Part shown: positions 1 through 8,295 of the stretch, piece by piece
Numbering within the stretch: position 1 is the first letter of the stretch
How the letters are laid out: each line of letters starts with the position of its first letter
Source of the DNA: Fredinandcohnia aciditolerans
Lineage (GTDB): Bacteria; Bacillota; Bacilli; Bacillales; Bacillaceae_L
NCBI GenBank assembly: GCA_003640645.1
Contig: QGHH01000032.1
Span: forward strand, 1-56,084
Length of the DNA: 56,084 nt
Reading direction: 5' to 3'
Program-made: the position numbers and the translations under genes
The notes under the pieces: generated by a model
Database searches by the model: none
Told to the model about the DNA's origin: nothing
Seen by the model: only the letters and a program-made list of their open reading frames with translations

Positions 1-50
1 GAAAAAAAGAAAAAGAAAAAACAAAAATAGTCTGCGCGATAGCGCGCGAA

Positions 51-94
51 TTTTTGGTTACTGGAAGGGGGTACCCCCTTCCAGTAACCAAAAA
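51..94. repeat. Perfect 44-bp palindrome
   Basis: The two 22-base halves (51-72 and 73-94) are exact reverse complements with no loop, beginning and ending in runs of T and A, with a GGTACC-type centre. A GCGCGATAGCGCGC near-palindrome sits just before it (34-47). The flanking A and T tracts would let it act as a terminator in either direction, but the gene it would serve lies outside the window or is absent. Apart from this palindrome and a terminator at 309-340, I see no gene in bases 1-360. Confidence 0.6.
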
Positions 95-306
95 CAAATA
101 AGATCGTTTAACACTGTTTTTCATGAGGAATGAATTTACACATAATACAGGACTTGACAGACAAGGATGCAGGAATGAGTCGGAAAGAAGGTGTGATTCG
201 GACAAAGAACGCGAAAACGAAATTAATAGAGTCAGAATACAAGCCCTCATTGCAAAAAATTAAAGAGCCACATGGAGGACCACCCAAAATAAAATACACC
301 AACAAC

Positions 307-342
307 AAAAAACCCCATCGAAATCGTTAGATGAGGTTTTAT
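307..342 (-). terminator. Terminator of the NERD gene
   Basis: An 11-base arm at 309-319 (AAAACCCCATC) pairs with 330-340 with one mismatch. On the minus strand it is followed by a T-rich run. It lies just past the stop of the minus-strand gene at 361. Confidence 0.6.
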
Positions 343-360
343 ATTTTACAGTACTAACTT

Positions 361-1269
361 TTATTCGTAGTATGTATTTTTTGTGTTACCAATAGTATTA
401 AAGTTTGCTTTTAGGACTCTCGAATATGTGCGTTTGCATAGGTCAAGTTTGCACCATTCATAAATGGCTTGAGTTGTAATTTTTTGATTAGGAAAAAGCA
501 AATTGAATTCTTTCACATTTCGCAAAATAGCTTGGTCTATTTTTTCCACTCCTCCACAGTTATCACAAACTAGGTTATGGTGATTTATTGTAATCTGAAA
601 GGACTTACAGTTCTTACAAAAGATCCCTTTTTTAACTTTTTCATAAGTATAGGATGGCAACTTGGTGAAGGGGTTCTTCGGCTGATGCAATTCTAATAGT
701 TTTTGAGCAATTTTTCTATCTCCGTCAGTTAATGGAGAAGATCCCTTAGTTAAATCTCTCAAAAATCGATTTACTTGAGTAGGTAAAATAAAAGGCTGTT
801 CAAGAGGTGCTTGGTATAATGTAAACTCGGGATTGATAAAAATAATGGAGGCATCCACTAGGTAATGTTGATTGAGATTTTGGAGTAATTGGCGGAATAA
901 AGAGGCGCTTCTGTTTATTTGAGTTATGGGGTTTTTATATTCACGGCCAGTTGTAACAGAATAAAGATTGTCAGATTTAAGGTAACAATCCCCTTGAAAG
1001 TTTTTTATATCTAAAACATTAATTATGCCCCTTGAAATAAGCAATGTATCAATTTGGAAAAAGGAGTTGTTTACTTCTAATAAAAGGTCATTGATTATAT
1101 ACCTTTCTTCACGAAGATCATGTAGCATGGAATCAAATTTCACCTCTCCTTCATAGCCTCTTTCAAGGTTTTGGTAGTGAAATTTTTCCTTTGCAGTTAA
1201 CTCCATTCGAATATCTAATGAACGAAGAGCCACCAATTCCTCTGATTCAGTTCGCACTTTAAGTAACAA
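361..1269 (-). CDS. NERD-domain protein with a zinc ribbon
   Basis: A 302-residue protein. Residues about 38-125 match the nuclease-related (NERD) domain: GYEGEVKFDSML, then IDTLLISRGIINVLDIKNFQ with the acidic/lysine pair (D87, K89) expected of this restriction-endonuclease-like fold. Two CxxC pairs (C218/C221 and C235/C238) form a zinc ribbon, and residues about 265-290 look helical, possibly DNA-binding. The start is TTG with AAAGGA about 9 bases upstream. NERD proteins are common in Bacillus and poorly characterised; a nucleic-acid role is likely but substrate and partners are unknown. It stands alone on the minus strand. Confidence 0.75.
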   Translation of the reverse strand: MLLKVRTESEELVALRSLDIRMELTAKEKFHYQNLERGYEGEVKFDSMLHDLREERYIINDLLLEVNNSFFQIDTLLISRGIINVLDIKNFQGDCYLKSDNLYSVTTGREYKNPITQINRSASLFRQLLQNLNQHYLVDASIIFINPEFTLYQAPLEQPFILPTQVNRFLRDLTKGSSPLTDGDRKIAQKLLELHQPKNPFTKLPSYTYEKVKKGIFCKNCKSFQITINHHNLVCDNCGGVEKIDQAILRNVKEFNLLFPNQKITTQAIYEWCKLDLCKRTYSRVLKANFNTIGNTKNTYYE

Positions 1270-1454
1270 ACGTCCACTTCCTTTCTATTTATTCATTCCT
1301 ATTTTAATAGAAAATCAACCTGTTAAATGTGAAAATTCCTTTAACTTTTTGTGTCCAGTGCTCCATAGGAAATACTTATCCATTTCTATAATAAAGATTA
1401 AATTTCTTAATCACTCTTTTGCTACTATACTTAAGTTACAAGGGGTGGTAATAA

Positions 1455-2189
1455 ATGGATTATATTATTCTGTTTTTCATTGGAGTTTGTGCGACGACTT
1501 TGGGGACGCTTGCTGGTGGTGGGGGATTAATCAGTTTGCCGTCGATGTTACTTTTAGGTGTACCTGTTCATTCGGCAATTGGAGCGAATAAGGTTTCCAA
1601 TACAATTAGTTCGTTCGCAAGTTTCTTCTATTTGTTACGTAAAAAGGAGCTCTCTTTAAAAGAGTCGGTTTGGATTATACCGGTTAGTCTTTCTGGCGGG
1701 ATAAGTGGGGGCCTTATCGCTTCACGGATTTCATCAGAAAACATGTATATTGTGGCAATAGTCCTGCTACTATTCGCTTTCATTGTTTCTTTTATGGGAA
1801 AAGGAGATTTTACCGGAAATGAGCCATTGAAGTTCAATAAAATTAGTGCACCTGGGCTATATAGTATTGGCATTTATGATGGGCTATTTGGACCTGGTCA
1901 GGGGACATTAATGCTTTATCTATATAATCATTTAAACATTGCATACATTCGTGCCGTCGGATTAGTCCGCCTTGCTACATTTTCAAGTTGTTTTGGGGCT
2001 GCGACAACCTACATTGCAACTGGTAAGATCATCTGGCCGGTTTCCATTGCCTTGTTACTTGGTTCTTTTACAGGAGCTCAAATCGGGGTGCGTATTGCGC
2101 AAAAATTAAAGCCTCAATATGTAAAGCCAATTTTAAGGGTTGTAACGGTACTTCTTATTTTTCAAATTGTAACCGAGAATGTTCTTTAA
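1455..2189 (+). CDS. TSUP (TauE/SafE) family membrane permease
   Basis: A 244-residue, strongly hydrophobic protein with about seven to eight membrane segments. The glycine-rich start (GTLAGGGGLISLPSMLLLGVP) and the internal repeat GIYDGLFGPGQGTLM are the paired signature of the TauE/SafE (TSUP) family, which move small anions such as sulfite, sulfoacetate or other organosulfur compounds out of or into the cell. The substrate cannot be read from sequence. It is monocistronic: a terminator follows directly. Confidence 0.85.
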   Translation: MDYIILFFIGVCATTLGTLAGGGGLISLPSMLLLGVPVHSAIGANKVSNTISSFASFFYLLRKKELSLKESVWIIPVSLSGGISGGLIASRISSENMYIVAIVLLLFAFIVSFMGKGDFTGNEPLKFNKISAPGLYSIGIYDGLFGPGQGTLMLYLYNHLNIAYIRAVGLVRLATFSSCFGAATTYIATGKIIWPVSIALLLGSFTGAQIGVRIAQKLKPQYVKPILRVVTVLLIFQIVTENVL

Positions 2190-2195
2190 ATAAAA

Positions 2196-2234
2196 ATCTG
2201 GACTCACTAAATAGTCCAGGTTTTTTTGTTTTTT
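2196..2234 (+). terminator. Terminator after the TSUP gene
   Basis: CTGGACT (2198-2204) pairs with AGTCCAG (2213-2219), followed by a T run. Confidence 0.85.
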
Positions 2235-2273
2235 CTAGTTCTGGTTATCCTAATCATAAGGAGTGTGAGTAAA

Positions 2274-2849
2274 ATGAATTCGTTTTGTCCGGTGATGTGG
2301 AATGAGGATCCGGTACCCGAAGATGTGAAGAATTGTGAAGATTGTGGGTTATATCAACAAGGAGCACGAATGATTTGGGGTGAGGGTAATCCGAAAGCAC
2401 CGATCATGATTATTTTGGATAATCCAGGTGCTCGTGAAGATCGTGAAGGTAATCCAATGGTTTGTGGAACGAGGCAGACCTTGCAAAAGGCAGTATATGA
2501 AGCGGGATTAGATAAAGAGCAAATATATGTTACTTACATTTTAAAACGACAACCGAAACGCACTTATGATAAGGAAAAGACACGTGAAATTTGTATAAAC
2601 CATCTCTATACTCAACTGGAGGAACAAAAACCTAAACTTATTGTTTGCCTAGGCAATGTAGCAGTGCAATCTTTTTTTCAGAATCCAGAGCTTGAAGTCA
2701 AAGGGCTTAGGGGCAATTTCTATCAGATGAATGGATATCAAACGACTGTTGCGTATCATCCACTCGCGGCCAGAAGAAGGCCAAATTTGTATCCACAACT
2801 ATTGGAGGATATGAAGTTAGTAGAATCGGAACTTCGGAAGCGGATATAA
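2274..2849 (+). CDS. Uracil-DNA glycosylase family protein
   Basis: A 191-residue protein, counted from the ATG at 2274, which has AAGGAG upstream; an in-frame upstream start would add a spurious hydrophobic stretch. It has the UDG fold of families 4/5: motif A as DNPGAREDREGNP (residues 49-61), and a C-terminal HPLAARRRP (H162) as motif B. Family 4 enzymes remove uracil from DNA and hold a 4Fe-4S cluster with four cysteines. Here C21, C24 and C107 fit, but the third expected cysteine, near residue 92 in KRQPKR, is missing. Cluster binding and catalysis are therefore uncertain. It stands alone between two terminators. Confidence 0.75.
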   Translation: MNSFCPVMWNEDPVPEDVKNCEDCGLYQQGARMIWGEGNPKAPIMIILDNPGAREDREGNPMVCGTRQTLQKAVYEAGLDKEQIYVTYILKRQPKRTYDKEKTREICINHLYTQLEEQKPKLIVCLGNVAVQSFFQNPELEVKGLRGNFYQMNGYQTTVAYHPLAARRRPNLYPQLLEDMKLVESELRKRI

Positions 2850-2888
2850 AAAAGGGACGGGTCCACTATGCTGAACCTGTCCTTTTTA
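2849..2888. terminator. Bidirectional terminator
   Basis: AAGGGACGGGT-type arm pairs with ACCTGTCCTTTTT (about 2851-2887), between the convergent UDG-like and TetR genes; the last minus-strand codons touch it. Confidence 0.7.
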
Positions 2889-3488
2889 ATGACTTATATA
2901 CTTAAACGAATAGATATGCGTTTTTGTTAATTCAATGACTTCCTCAATAAATTCCTCTTGGGATTCTTTAAATCCGCTTGTAATCCAATTTTGGATAAGC
3001 CCGTAAAAACCATACGCTGTATAGCGTTTAAAATAGTCCATATTGACTGGGATATTGTTGATTGTTTCAAATATAAATTTTTCTTGATAAATTTTTAAGA
3101 TGGTTTGAGGGAAACTTGTATGTAACCCTGGTAATGTGTCGTCATATTTAATGAGTTCAAAAAAGTTTCGATGCTCATCAATGTAGGAAACGATATTAAA
3201 AGAAGGCTTTCCTATCTTCGATGTATACACTTTTTGACCAGGAGGATGGTGTTTTCCAACCGAATTCCATAATCCTATCATCATGGATTCTAGCAAGTCT
3301 TCAGCTAAATCAATTTTGTCATGGTAGTGAATATAAAAGGTACTGCGATTATAGGAAGCCTTATCTACAATGTCTTTTACAGAAACGGAATGGTAGCCCT
3401 TTTCTTTAATAAGGTCAATAAGTGCATGCTTTAAGTGTTCTTGGGTTCGATTTCGTCGTTTAGATGTGAGATCCAATTCATCATTCAT
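2886..3488 (-). CDS. TetR/AcrR family transcriptional regulator
   Basis: A 200-residue protein from the ATG at 3488, preceded by GGAGG; an in-frame longer form would add 30 unlike residues. The N-terminus is a TetR DNA-binding domain: KHALIDLIKEKGYHSVSVKD, then VDKASYNRSTFYIHYHDKIDL as the helix-turn-helix. The remainder resembles the TetR C-terminal ligand domain of Bacillus YxaF/DhaS-like proteins. It faces away from the SDR gene across about 200 bp that contains an inverted repeat at 3524-3544, so it probably represses itself and the SDR gene. Confidence 0.85.
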   Translation of the reverse strand: MNDELDLTSKRRNRTQEHLKHALIDLIKEKGYHSVSVKDIVDKASYNRSTFYIHYHDKIDLAEDLLESMMIGLWNSVGKHHPPGQKVYTSKIGKPSFNIVSYIDEHRNFFELIKYDDTLPGLHTSFPQTILKIYQEKFIFETINNIPVNMDYFKRYTAYGFYGLIQNWITSGFKESQEEFIEEVIELTKTHIYSFKYISH

Positions 3489-3523
3489 AAAAAAACCTCC
3501 GCAAAATAGACAATTTAATTGGA

Positions 3524-3544
3524 AATGTCTATTATTTAGACATT
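3524..3544. promoter_or_regulatory. Candidate TetR operator
   Basis: AATGTCTA (3524-3531) and TAGACATT (3537-3544) form a perfect inverted repeat separated by five bases, in the divergent TetR/SDR intergenic region. A further half-site-like TAGACA lies at about 3507. Assignment to the adjacent TetR is inference. Confidence 0.6.
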
Positions 3545-3685
3545 TTGAATTTCTTTGATGATTGTTAAGTCTAGTCAAGGTAGTAAAATAGAATTGTGAC
3601 CAAATGGTGACAAAGCCTATTGGAGTAAATATTACTCTACTATAGGTTAATGCTATCCATATTATACAATAAGGGGGATTATATA

Positions 3686-4423
3686 ATGGGAAAACTACAA
3701 GATAAAGTTGCTATTATAACTGGGGGAGCTTCAGGAATTGGAGCAGCAACAGCTCGTTTATTTGTTGAAGAAGGAGCAAAGGTTGTTCTTGTTGATTTAA
3801 ATGAAGAAAAGGGAAAAGCTTTTGAGGAAGAATTGAAAGCGCTAAATGCAGAGGCTTTATTTGTAAAAGCAAACATTACAAGTGAAGAAGAAGTAGCAAA
3901 TATCTATAAACAAACAGTTGAAGCATTCGGTAAAGTGAATATTGTTTTCAATAATGCTGGGATTGGTCGAGTTCAACCATCACATGAATTAGACTATTCT
4001 GAGTGGAGAAATACGGTTAATGTTGACTTAGATGGTGTTTTCTTAGTAGCACGTGAAGCTATCCGTGAATTCTTAAAAGCCGATGGTGGAGTAATCGTAA
4101 ACACTGCATCAATGTATGGTTGGGTGGGATCACCAGGTTCAGCAGCCTATAATGCAGCAAAAGGTGGCGTAGTGAACTTAACTCGCTCATTAGCACTTGA
4201 ATATGCAGAACAAAATATTCGTGTAAATGCTCTTTGCCCAGGTTTTATTGATACTCCAATTATTCCTGAAGAAAGCAAAGAAGTATTACGTTCTATGACT
4301 CCAATGAAACGCTTAGGACAAGCAGAAGAAATGGCTAAAGCTGTATTATTCCTTGCAAGTGATGATTCTACATTTATGACAGGAAACAGCTTAATTGTTG
4401 ACGGTGGCTATACGGCTCAATAA
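3686..4423 (+). CDS. Short-chain dehydrogenase/reductase
   Basis: A 245-residue classical SDR. The NAD(P)-binding motif TGGASGIG is at residues 12-19, NNAG near 90, the catalytic Ser in NTASMYG, and YNAAK near 155. D38-type acidic residue (VLVDLNEEKG) after the second strand favours NAD over NADP. The start at 3686 has AAGGGGGA upstream. It probably oxidises or reduces an alcohol/ketone; the substrate is unknown. The neighbouring TetR and the operator suggest induction by its substrate or a toxic carbonyl. Confidence 0.9.
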   Translation: MGKLQDKVAIITGGASGIGAATARLFVEEGAKVVLVDLNEEKGKAFEEELKALNAEALFVKANITSEEEVANIYKQTVEAFGKVNIVFNNAGIGRVQPSHELDYSEWRNTVNVDLDGVFLVAREAIREFLKADGGVIVNTASMYGWVGSPGSAAYNAAKGGVVNLTRSLALEYAEQNIRVNALCPGFIDTPIIPEESKEVLRSMTPMKRLGQAEEMAKAVLFLASDDSTFMTGNSLIVDGGYTAQ

Positions 4424-4428
4424 TAAAA

Positions 4429-4463
4429 TGGCTCATCACCTTAACCGGTGGTGGGCTTTTTTA
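4429..4463 (+). terminator. Terminator after the SDR gene
   Basis: GCTCATCACC (4431-4440) pairs with GGTGGTGGGC (4447-4456) using two wobble pairs, followed by T6. Confidence 0.85.
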
Positions 4464-4567
4464 TTTTCGGGGAAATAGTATTCTAGTCTAACATTTTAAA
4501 TATACTTGTTGACGATATGGAGATTTCTATGCAATAATAACAGTAATATAATAACTGGTACCTTTAA

Positions 4568-4704
4568 TTCAGTCCAGAGAGGCTGACAAGGACGGCGGGA
4601 TTTTATTAAAAGACATGGGGATACGTGTACAAACTTTCCCTGTGCTCTTTTGATAGATGAAGAGGCTAATTGTCAGGATACCTGGTAATTAGCCTCTTTT
4701 TTTT
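4568..4704 (+). promoter_or_regulatory. PyrR-type pyrimidine attenuator of codBA
   Basis: The leader has the PyrR-binding loop signature AGTCCAGAGAGGCT (4571-4584) followed by GACAAGGA, closed by complementary TTTAAT/ATTAAA segments. A strong terminator follows: AGAGGCTAATT (4661-4671) with AATTAGCCTCT (4687-4697), then T8. This is the arrangement used in Bacillus pyr operons: PyrR with UMP stabilises the binding loop and permits termination. A promoter with TTGACG (4509-4514) lies upstream. Cytosine uptake would therefore be shut off when uridine nucleotides are plentiful. Confidence 0.85.
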
Positions 4705-4750
4705 CTGCTTGCTTCTGGTATCAGAAATGATCATACAGGAGGAATCATTT

Positions 4751-6010
4751 ATGAAAAAAGTGGATTCAGAGTTTTCATGGCAAGCAGTGCCACAATCTAA
4801 TCGAAACGGTTTTTGGAAGACATTATCTGTAATGCTAGGCCTTACGTTTTTCTCGGCAAGTATGCTAGCAGGTGGGGAAATTGGGATGGGCTTAACTTTT
4901 ACACAGTTTATCATTATTGTATTAGCGGGGAATCTGGCTCTAGGGATATATACAGGAACCCTTGCTTATATTTCATCTAAGACTGGATTATCAACACACC
5001 TTTTGGCAAAGTATGCATTTGGTGATAAGGGATCCTATCTGCCATCCTTTTTACTAGGATTTACGCAGGTTGGTTGGTTTGGAGTAGGTGTAGCGATGTT
5101 CGCAGTTCCAGTTGCAAATGCAATGGACTGGAATGTGTACGCCTTAATATTCATCTTTGGTCTTGCGATGACAGTAACTTCAATTTTTGGAATGAAAGCA
5201 CTGGTTGTTTTAGGATTTGTAGCGGTGCCAGCAATTGCGATTCTTGGTAGCTACTCAGCAGTTGAGGCAACTAAGTCCTTAGGTGGAATAGCTGCACTAA
5301 TGGAGTACAGACCAACTGTATCCGTCACACTATCAGCAGCATTAACAATTTGCGTCGGATCTTTTATCAGTGCAGGAACGTTAACACCAGACTTTGCGCG
5401 TTTTGCAAAAACATCACGCTCTGCAGTAGTTGCAACAGTGATTGCCTTTTTCTTAGGAAATTCTTTAATGTTTCTTTTCGGAGCAATCGGATCGATGTCT
5501 TATGGCTTAGCAGATATTTCTGAAGTAATGTTTCTACAGGGATTAATGATTCCAGCTATTATAGTACTCGGGTTAAATATTTGGACGACAAATGACAATG
5601 CACTGTATGCTTCAGGATTAGGATTTGCAAACATCACGAAAATTCCTAAAAAAGTATTCGTAGTCGTAAATGGACTAGTTGGAACTATACTAGCAATGTG
5701 GATGTACAACAACTTTGTAGGATTCTTAACAATTCTAGGTGCTGCGATTCCTTCAATCGGTGCCATCATTATTACAGACTACTTCTTTGTAAAACGCAGA
5801 GAATATAAAGCTTTTGAGGGGATGACTTTTAAATCAGTAAACTGGGTGTCTATTGCGGCTTGGGGCGTAGGTGTAGCCTTTGCGCAGGTAGCTCCTGGAA
5901 TTACACCACTAAACGCACTACTTGGAACAGCGGTTATTTACTTCGTATTCATGAAAGTAGCGGAAGCAAAAAAAATAAAAGAAGCAAAGGTGATTTCAGT
6001 TGATTATTAA
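4751..6010 (+). CDS. codB: Cytosine permease
   Basis: A 419-residue NCS1-family transporter with about twelve membrane segments, closest in pattern to Cod[19 protein letters not shown] near the start, and [17 protein letters not shown] and [16 protein letters not shown] in the middle. It imports cytosine with a cation. The start is the ATG at 4751, preceded by AGGAGGAA; the upstream in-frame ATG at 4670 lies inside the attenuator stem and is not used. It is the first gene of a two-gene pyrimidine salvage operon with codA. Confidence 0.92.
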   Translation: MKKVDSEFSWQAVPQSNRNGFWKTLSVMLGLTFFSASMLAGGEIGMGLTFTQFIIIVLAGNLALGIYTGTLAYISSKTGLSTHLLAKYAFGDKGSYLPSFLLGFTQVGWFGVGVAMFAVPVANAMDWNVYALIFIFGLAMTVTSIFGMKALVVLGFVAVPAIAILGSYSAVEATKSLGGIAALMEYRPTVSVTLSAALTICVGSFISAGTLTPDFARFAKTSRSAVVATVIAFFLGNSLMFLFGAIGSMSYGLADISEVMFLQGLMIPAIIVLGLNIWTTNDNALYASGLGFANITKIPKKVFVVVNGLVGTILAMWMYNNFVGFLTILGAAIPSIGAIIITDYFFVKRREYKAFEGMTFKSVNWVSIAAWGVGVAFAQVAPGITPLNALLGTAVIYFVFMKVAEAKKIKEAKVISVDY

Positions 6011-7271
6011 AAATGCAACCTTACGAGGAAAAGAAGGTCTCTGGCATCTCGTGATCAAAGAAGGTCAGTTTGAGAAAATTACTCAAGAACATCTAGTTGA
6101 AAAAGAGGCAAATGAGGAAGTAATCGATGTAGGTGGCTCCCTAGTCTTGCCACCTTTCATTGAACCACATATTCATTTGGATACGACTTTGACGGCTGGT
6201 GAACCTGAGTGGAATCAAAGCGGGACACTATTTGAAGGGATTCAGCGCTGGTCACAGCGTAAAGAATCCTTAACCCATGAGGATGTAAAAACACGTTCGA
6301 AAACAGCACTAAAATGGCAAATTGCGCAAGGAATCGGACACGTTCGTACCCATGTCGATGTTACAGATCCTAAACTAACAGCACTAAAGGCAATGCTTGA
6401 AGTGAAAGAGGAATTGAGAGAATATGTAGATATTCAGCTTGTTGCCTTTCCTCAGGAAGGAATTTTATCTTATCCGAATGGAGTAGAATTGCTTGAAGAA
6501 GCAGTCAAAATGGGTGCTGATGTCGTTGGAGGTATTCCTCATTTTGAATTCACTCGTGAATATGGTGTCGAGTCAATGAAGATTGCCTTTGATTTAGCTG
6601 AAAAATATGATCGTTTAGTTGATATCCATTGTGACGAAATCGATGATGAACAATCAAGATTTGTTGAGGTTGTGGCAAAGGAAGCCTATGAGCGCGGACT
6701 TGGTACTCGTACAACAGCAAGCCACACTACAGCGATGGGTTCATACAATGATGCGTATACGTACAAGCTTTTCCGTTTACTAAAGCTTTCAAATATTAAT
6801 TTTGTGTCAAATCCACTTGTGAATATTCATCTACAAGGTCGCTTTGATACGTACCCAAAACGCAGAGGACTTACGCGTGTTAAAGAACTATTAGAAGCAG
6901 GACTAAATGTAAGCTTTGGACATGATGATATTTTTGACCCATGGTATCCGCTAGGGACTGGAAATATGTTACAGGTTCTTCATATGGGAATCCACGCTTC
7001 ACAATTGATGGGTTATGAGCAAATTGTGAATTCCATCGATTTGATTACGACAAACAGTGCTAAAACACTACACATCGAAGAGCGCTATGGAATTGAAGAA
7101 GGCAAGCCGGCAAACTTCATTGTCATGTCAGCAGAAAATGAATATGAAACAATCCGTAAACAAGCAAAAGTTCGCTACTCATTTAGAAATGGAAAAATTA
7201 TAGCAGAAACAAAGCCAAGTGAAACAATGATAACATTAGACCAAACAGAAGCTGTTGATTTTAATCGATGA
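6000..7271 (+). CDS. codA: Cytosine deaminase
   Basis: A 423-residue amidohydrolase that converts cytosine to uracil and ammonia. Metal and catalytic motifs are present in order: HIHLDTT (HxH), [18 protein letters not shown]-type [16 protein letters not shown], and GHDDIFDPW with the metal-binding Asp. Its length matches E. coli CodA (427). The start is TTG at 6000, inside the end of codB (11-base overlap), with AAAGGTG upstream, which implies translational coupling. Together with codB it salvages environmental cytosine into the UMP pool. Confidence 0.93.
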   Translation: MIIKNATLRGKEGLWHLVIKEGQFEKITQEHLVEKEANEEVIDVGGSLVLPPFIEPHIHLDTTLTAGEPEWNQSGTLFEGIQRWSQRKESLTHEDVKTRSKTALKWQIAQGIGHVRTHVDVTDPKLTALKAMLEVKEELREYVDIQLVAFPQEGILSYPNGVELLEEAVKMGADVVGGIPHFEFTREYGVESMKIAFDLAEKYDRLVDIHCDEIDDEQSRFVEVVAKEAYERGLGTRTTASHTTAMGSYNDAYTYKLFRLLKLSNINFVSNPLVNIHLQGRFDTYPKRRGLTRVKELLEAGLNVSFGHDDIFDPWYPLGTGNMLQVLHMGIHASQLMGYEQIVNSIDLITTNSAKTLHIEERYGIEEGKPANFIVMSAENEYETIRKQAKVRYSFRNGKIIAETKPSETMITLDQTEAVDFNR

Positions 7272-7274
7272 ATA

Positions 7275-7309
7275 GAAAAGGGACATCCACAATTGGATGC
7301 CCCTTTTTG
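7275..7309. terminator. Bidirectional terminator
   Basis: AAAAGGG-CATCC pairs with GGATG-CCCCTTTTT between the convergent codA and mscS-type genes. Confidence 0.8.
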
Positions 7310-7311
7310 CA

Positions 7312-8181
7312 TTATGCTTGTCCCATTTTTTGCGGACCATCGTTATTTTTATGAATGGTAACTTGGTGAGGAATTGGTTTTTCAATTCCATTTTTGTCAA
7401 ATGCCTCTTTAATCGCTTTTCGAAGTTGACGCTCAACACCCCAATGTTCACCATTTTCTGTTTTGGCAATAACACGTAGAACAATATCTGATGTTCCAAG
7501 TGCTTGAACCCCAATGACATTTGGTCCTTCAACAATTACTGGATTCTCGGCAGCAACTTGGTCACATACTTCTTGCATTACGGTGATGGCTTCATCAATG
7601 TCTTCTCCATAGGCAATGCTGATATCTACAAGGGCACGCATATTTCCGCGGGAATGGTTACTTACACTTGTAATGTCGCGATTCGGAATATAATGTAAGG
7701 TTCCATCAAAGCCGCGAAGTTGAGTGGTTCGTAAACCTACTGCCTCTACAACACCATCAATCGCTCCAATGGTAACATAATCGTTAACATCAATTTGCTT
7801 TTCTAATAACAAGAAAAAGCCTGTTACAACATCACTTACGAGTCCTTGTGCTCCAAAACCAACAGCCAGTCCAACAATTCCGGCACCTGCAATCAGACTT
7901 GCAACAGGAATATTAAATATGCCAAAAATGGACGCAATTAGCATGAAAATCAATGCATATGATAGAATATTTTCCATTAGCCTTTGAAGCGTATGAGCTC
8001 GACCTAAAGTAATGTTTTGTTTATCTTGTAATTTCGTAAAGGTTCGGTCAATCACTTTGTTTCCAATCTTTTTTACAATAAAAAAGGCGATAAAGATCCC
8101 GATTAGTTTTAAAATGACAATTCCTGTATGTAGGAGTAGCGCCTCCCAATTGATATCAAGTAAATCAAACAAACATATCAT
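7312..8181 (-). CDS. MscS-family mechanosensitive channel
   Basis: A 289-residue small-conductance mechanosensitive channel. Three N-terminal membrane segments (residues about 13-35, 60-82, 88-110) are followed by the pore-lining TM3 pattern GAGIVGLAVGFGAQGLVSDVVTG split by glycine/alanine ridges, then the MscS beta-domain (DVNDYVTIGAIDGVVEAVGL) and alpha/beta tail. Members open on membrane stretch and relieve hypo-osmotic pressure; it resembles B. subtilis YkuT. AAAGGAAGG abuts the ATG at 8181, so the TTG three codons later (8172) is a possible alternative start. Confidence 0.9.
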   Translation of the reverse strand: MICLFDLLDINWEALLLHTGIVILKLIGIFIAFFIVKKIGNKVIDRTFTKLQDKQNITLGRAHTLQRLMENILSYALIFMLIASIFGIFNIPVASLIAGAGIVGLAVGFGAQGLVSDVVTGFFLLLEKQIDVNDYVTIGAIDGVVEAVGLRTTQLRGFDGTLHYIPNRDITSVSNHSRGNMRALVDISIAYGEDIDEAITVMQEVCDQVAAENPVIVEGPNVIGVQALGTSDIVLRVIAKTENGEHWGVERQLRKAIKEAFDKNGIEKPIPHQVTIHKNNDGPQKMGQA

Positions 8182-8254
8182 CCTTCCTTTGTTTCCAATT
8201 CATTTTTGGTTAGTAAGAGAATACCACAAATCGCAAGAAGGAAACATGTCTCTA

Positions 8255-8290
8255 TGAAAAAATCCCCTGTGAGATCACAGGGGATTTGGT
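8255..8290 (-). terminator. Terminator of the CofE-like gene
   Basis: A 26-base perfect stem-loop at 8261-8286 (AATCCCCTGTGA, then its complement) followed on the minus strand by T6. Confidence 0.85.
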
Positions 8291-8295
8291 ATTCT

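Noticed and set aside
130-330. A 66-codon plus-strand open frame before the NERD gene
   Set aside because: Its end lies in the NERD terminator, its ribosome site is poorly spaced, and the translated sequence resembles nothing I know.
4670-4750. Extended N-terminus of the cytosine permease
   Set aside because: The upstream ATG is in the attenuator terminator stem and the extra residues are not part of CodB.
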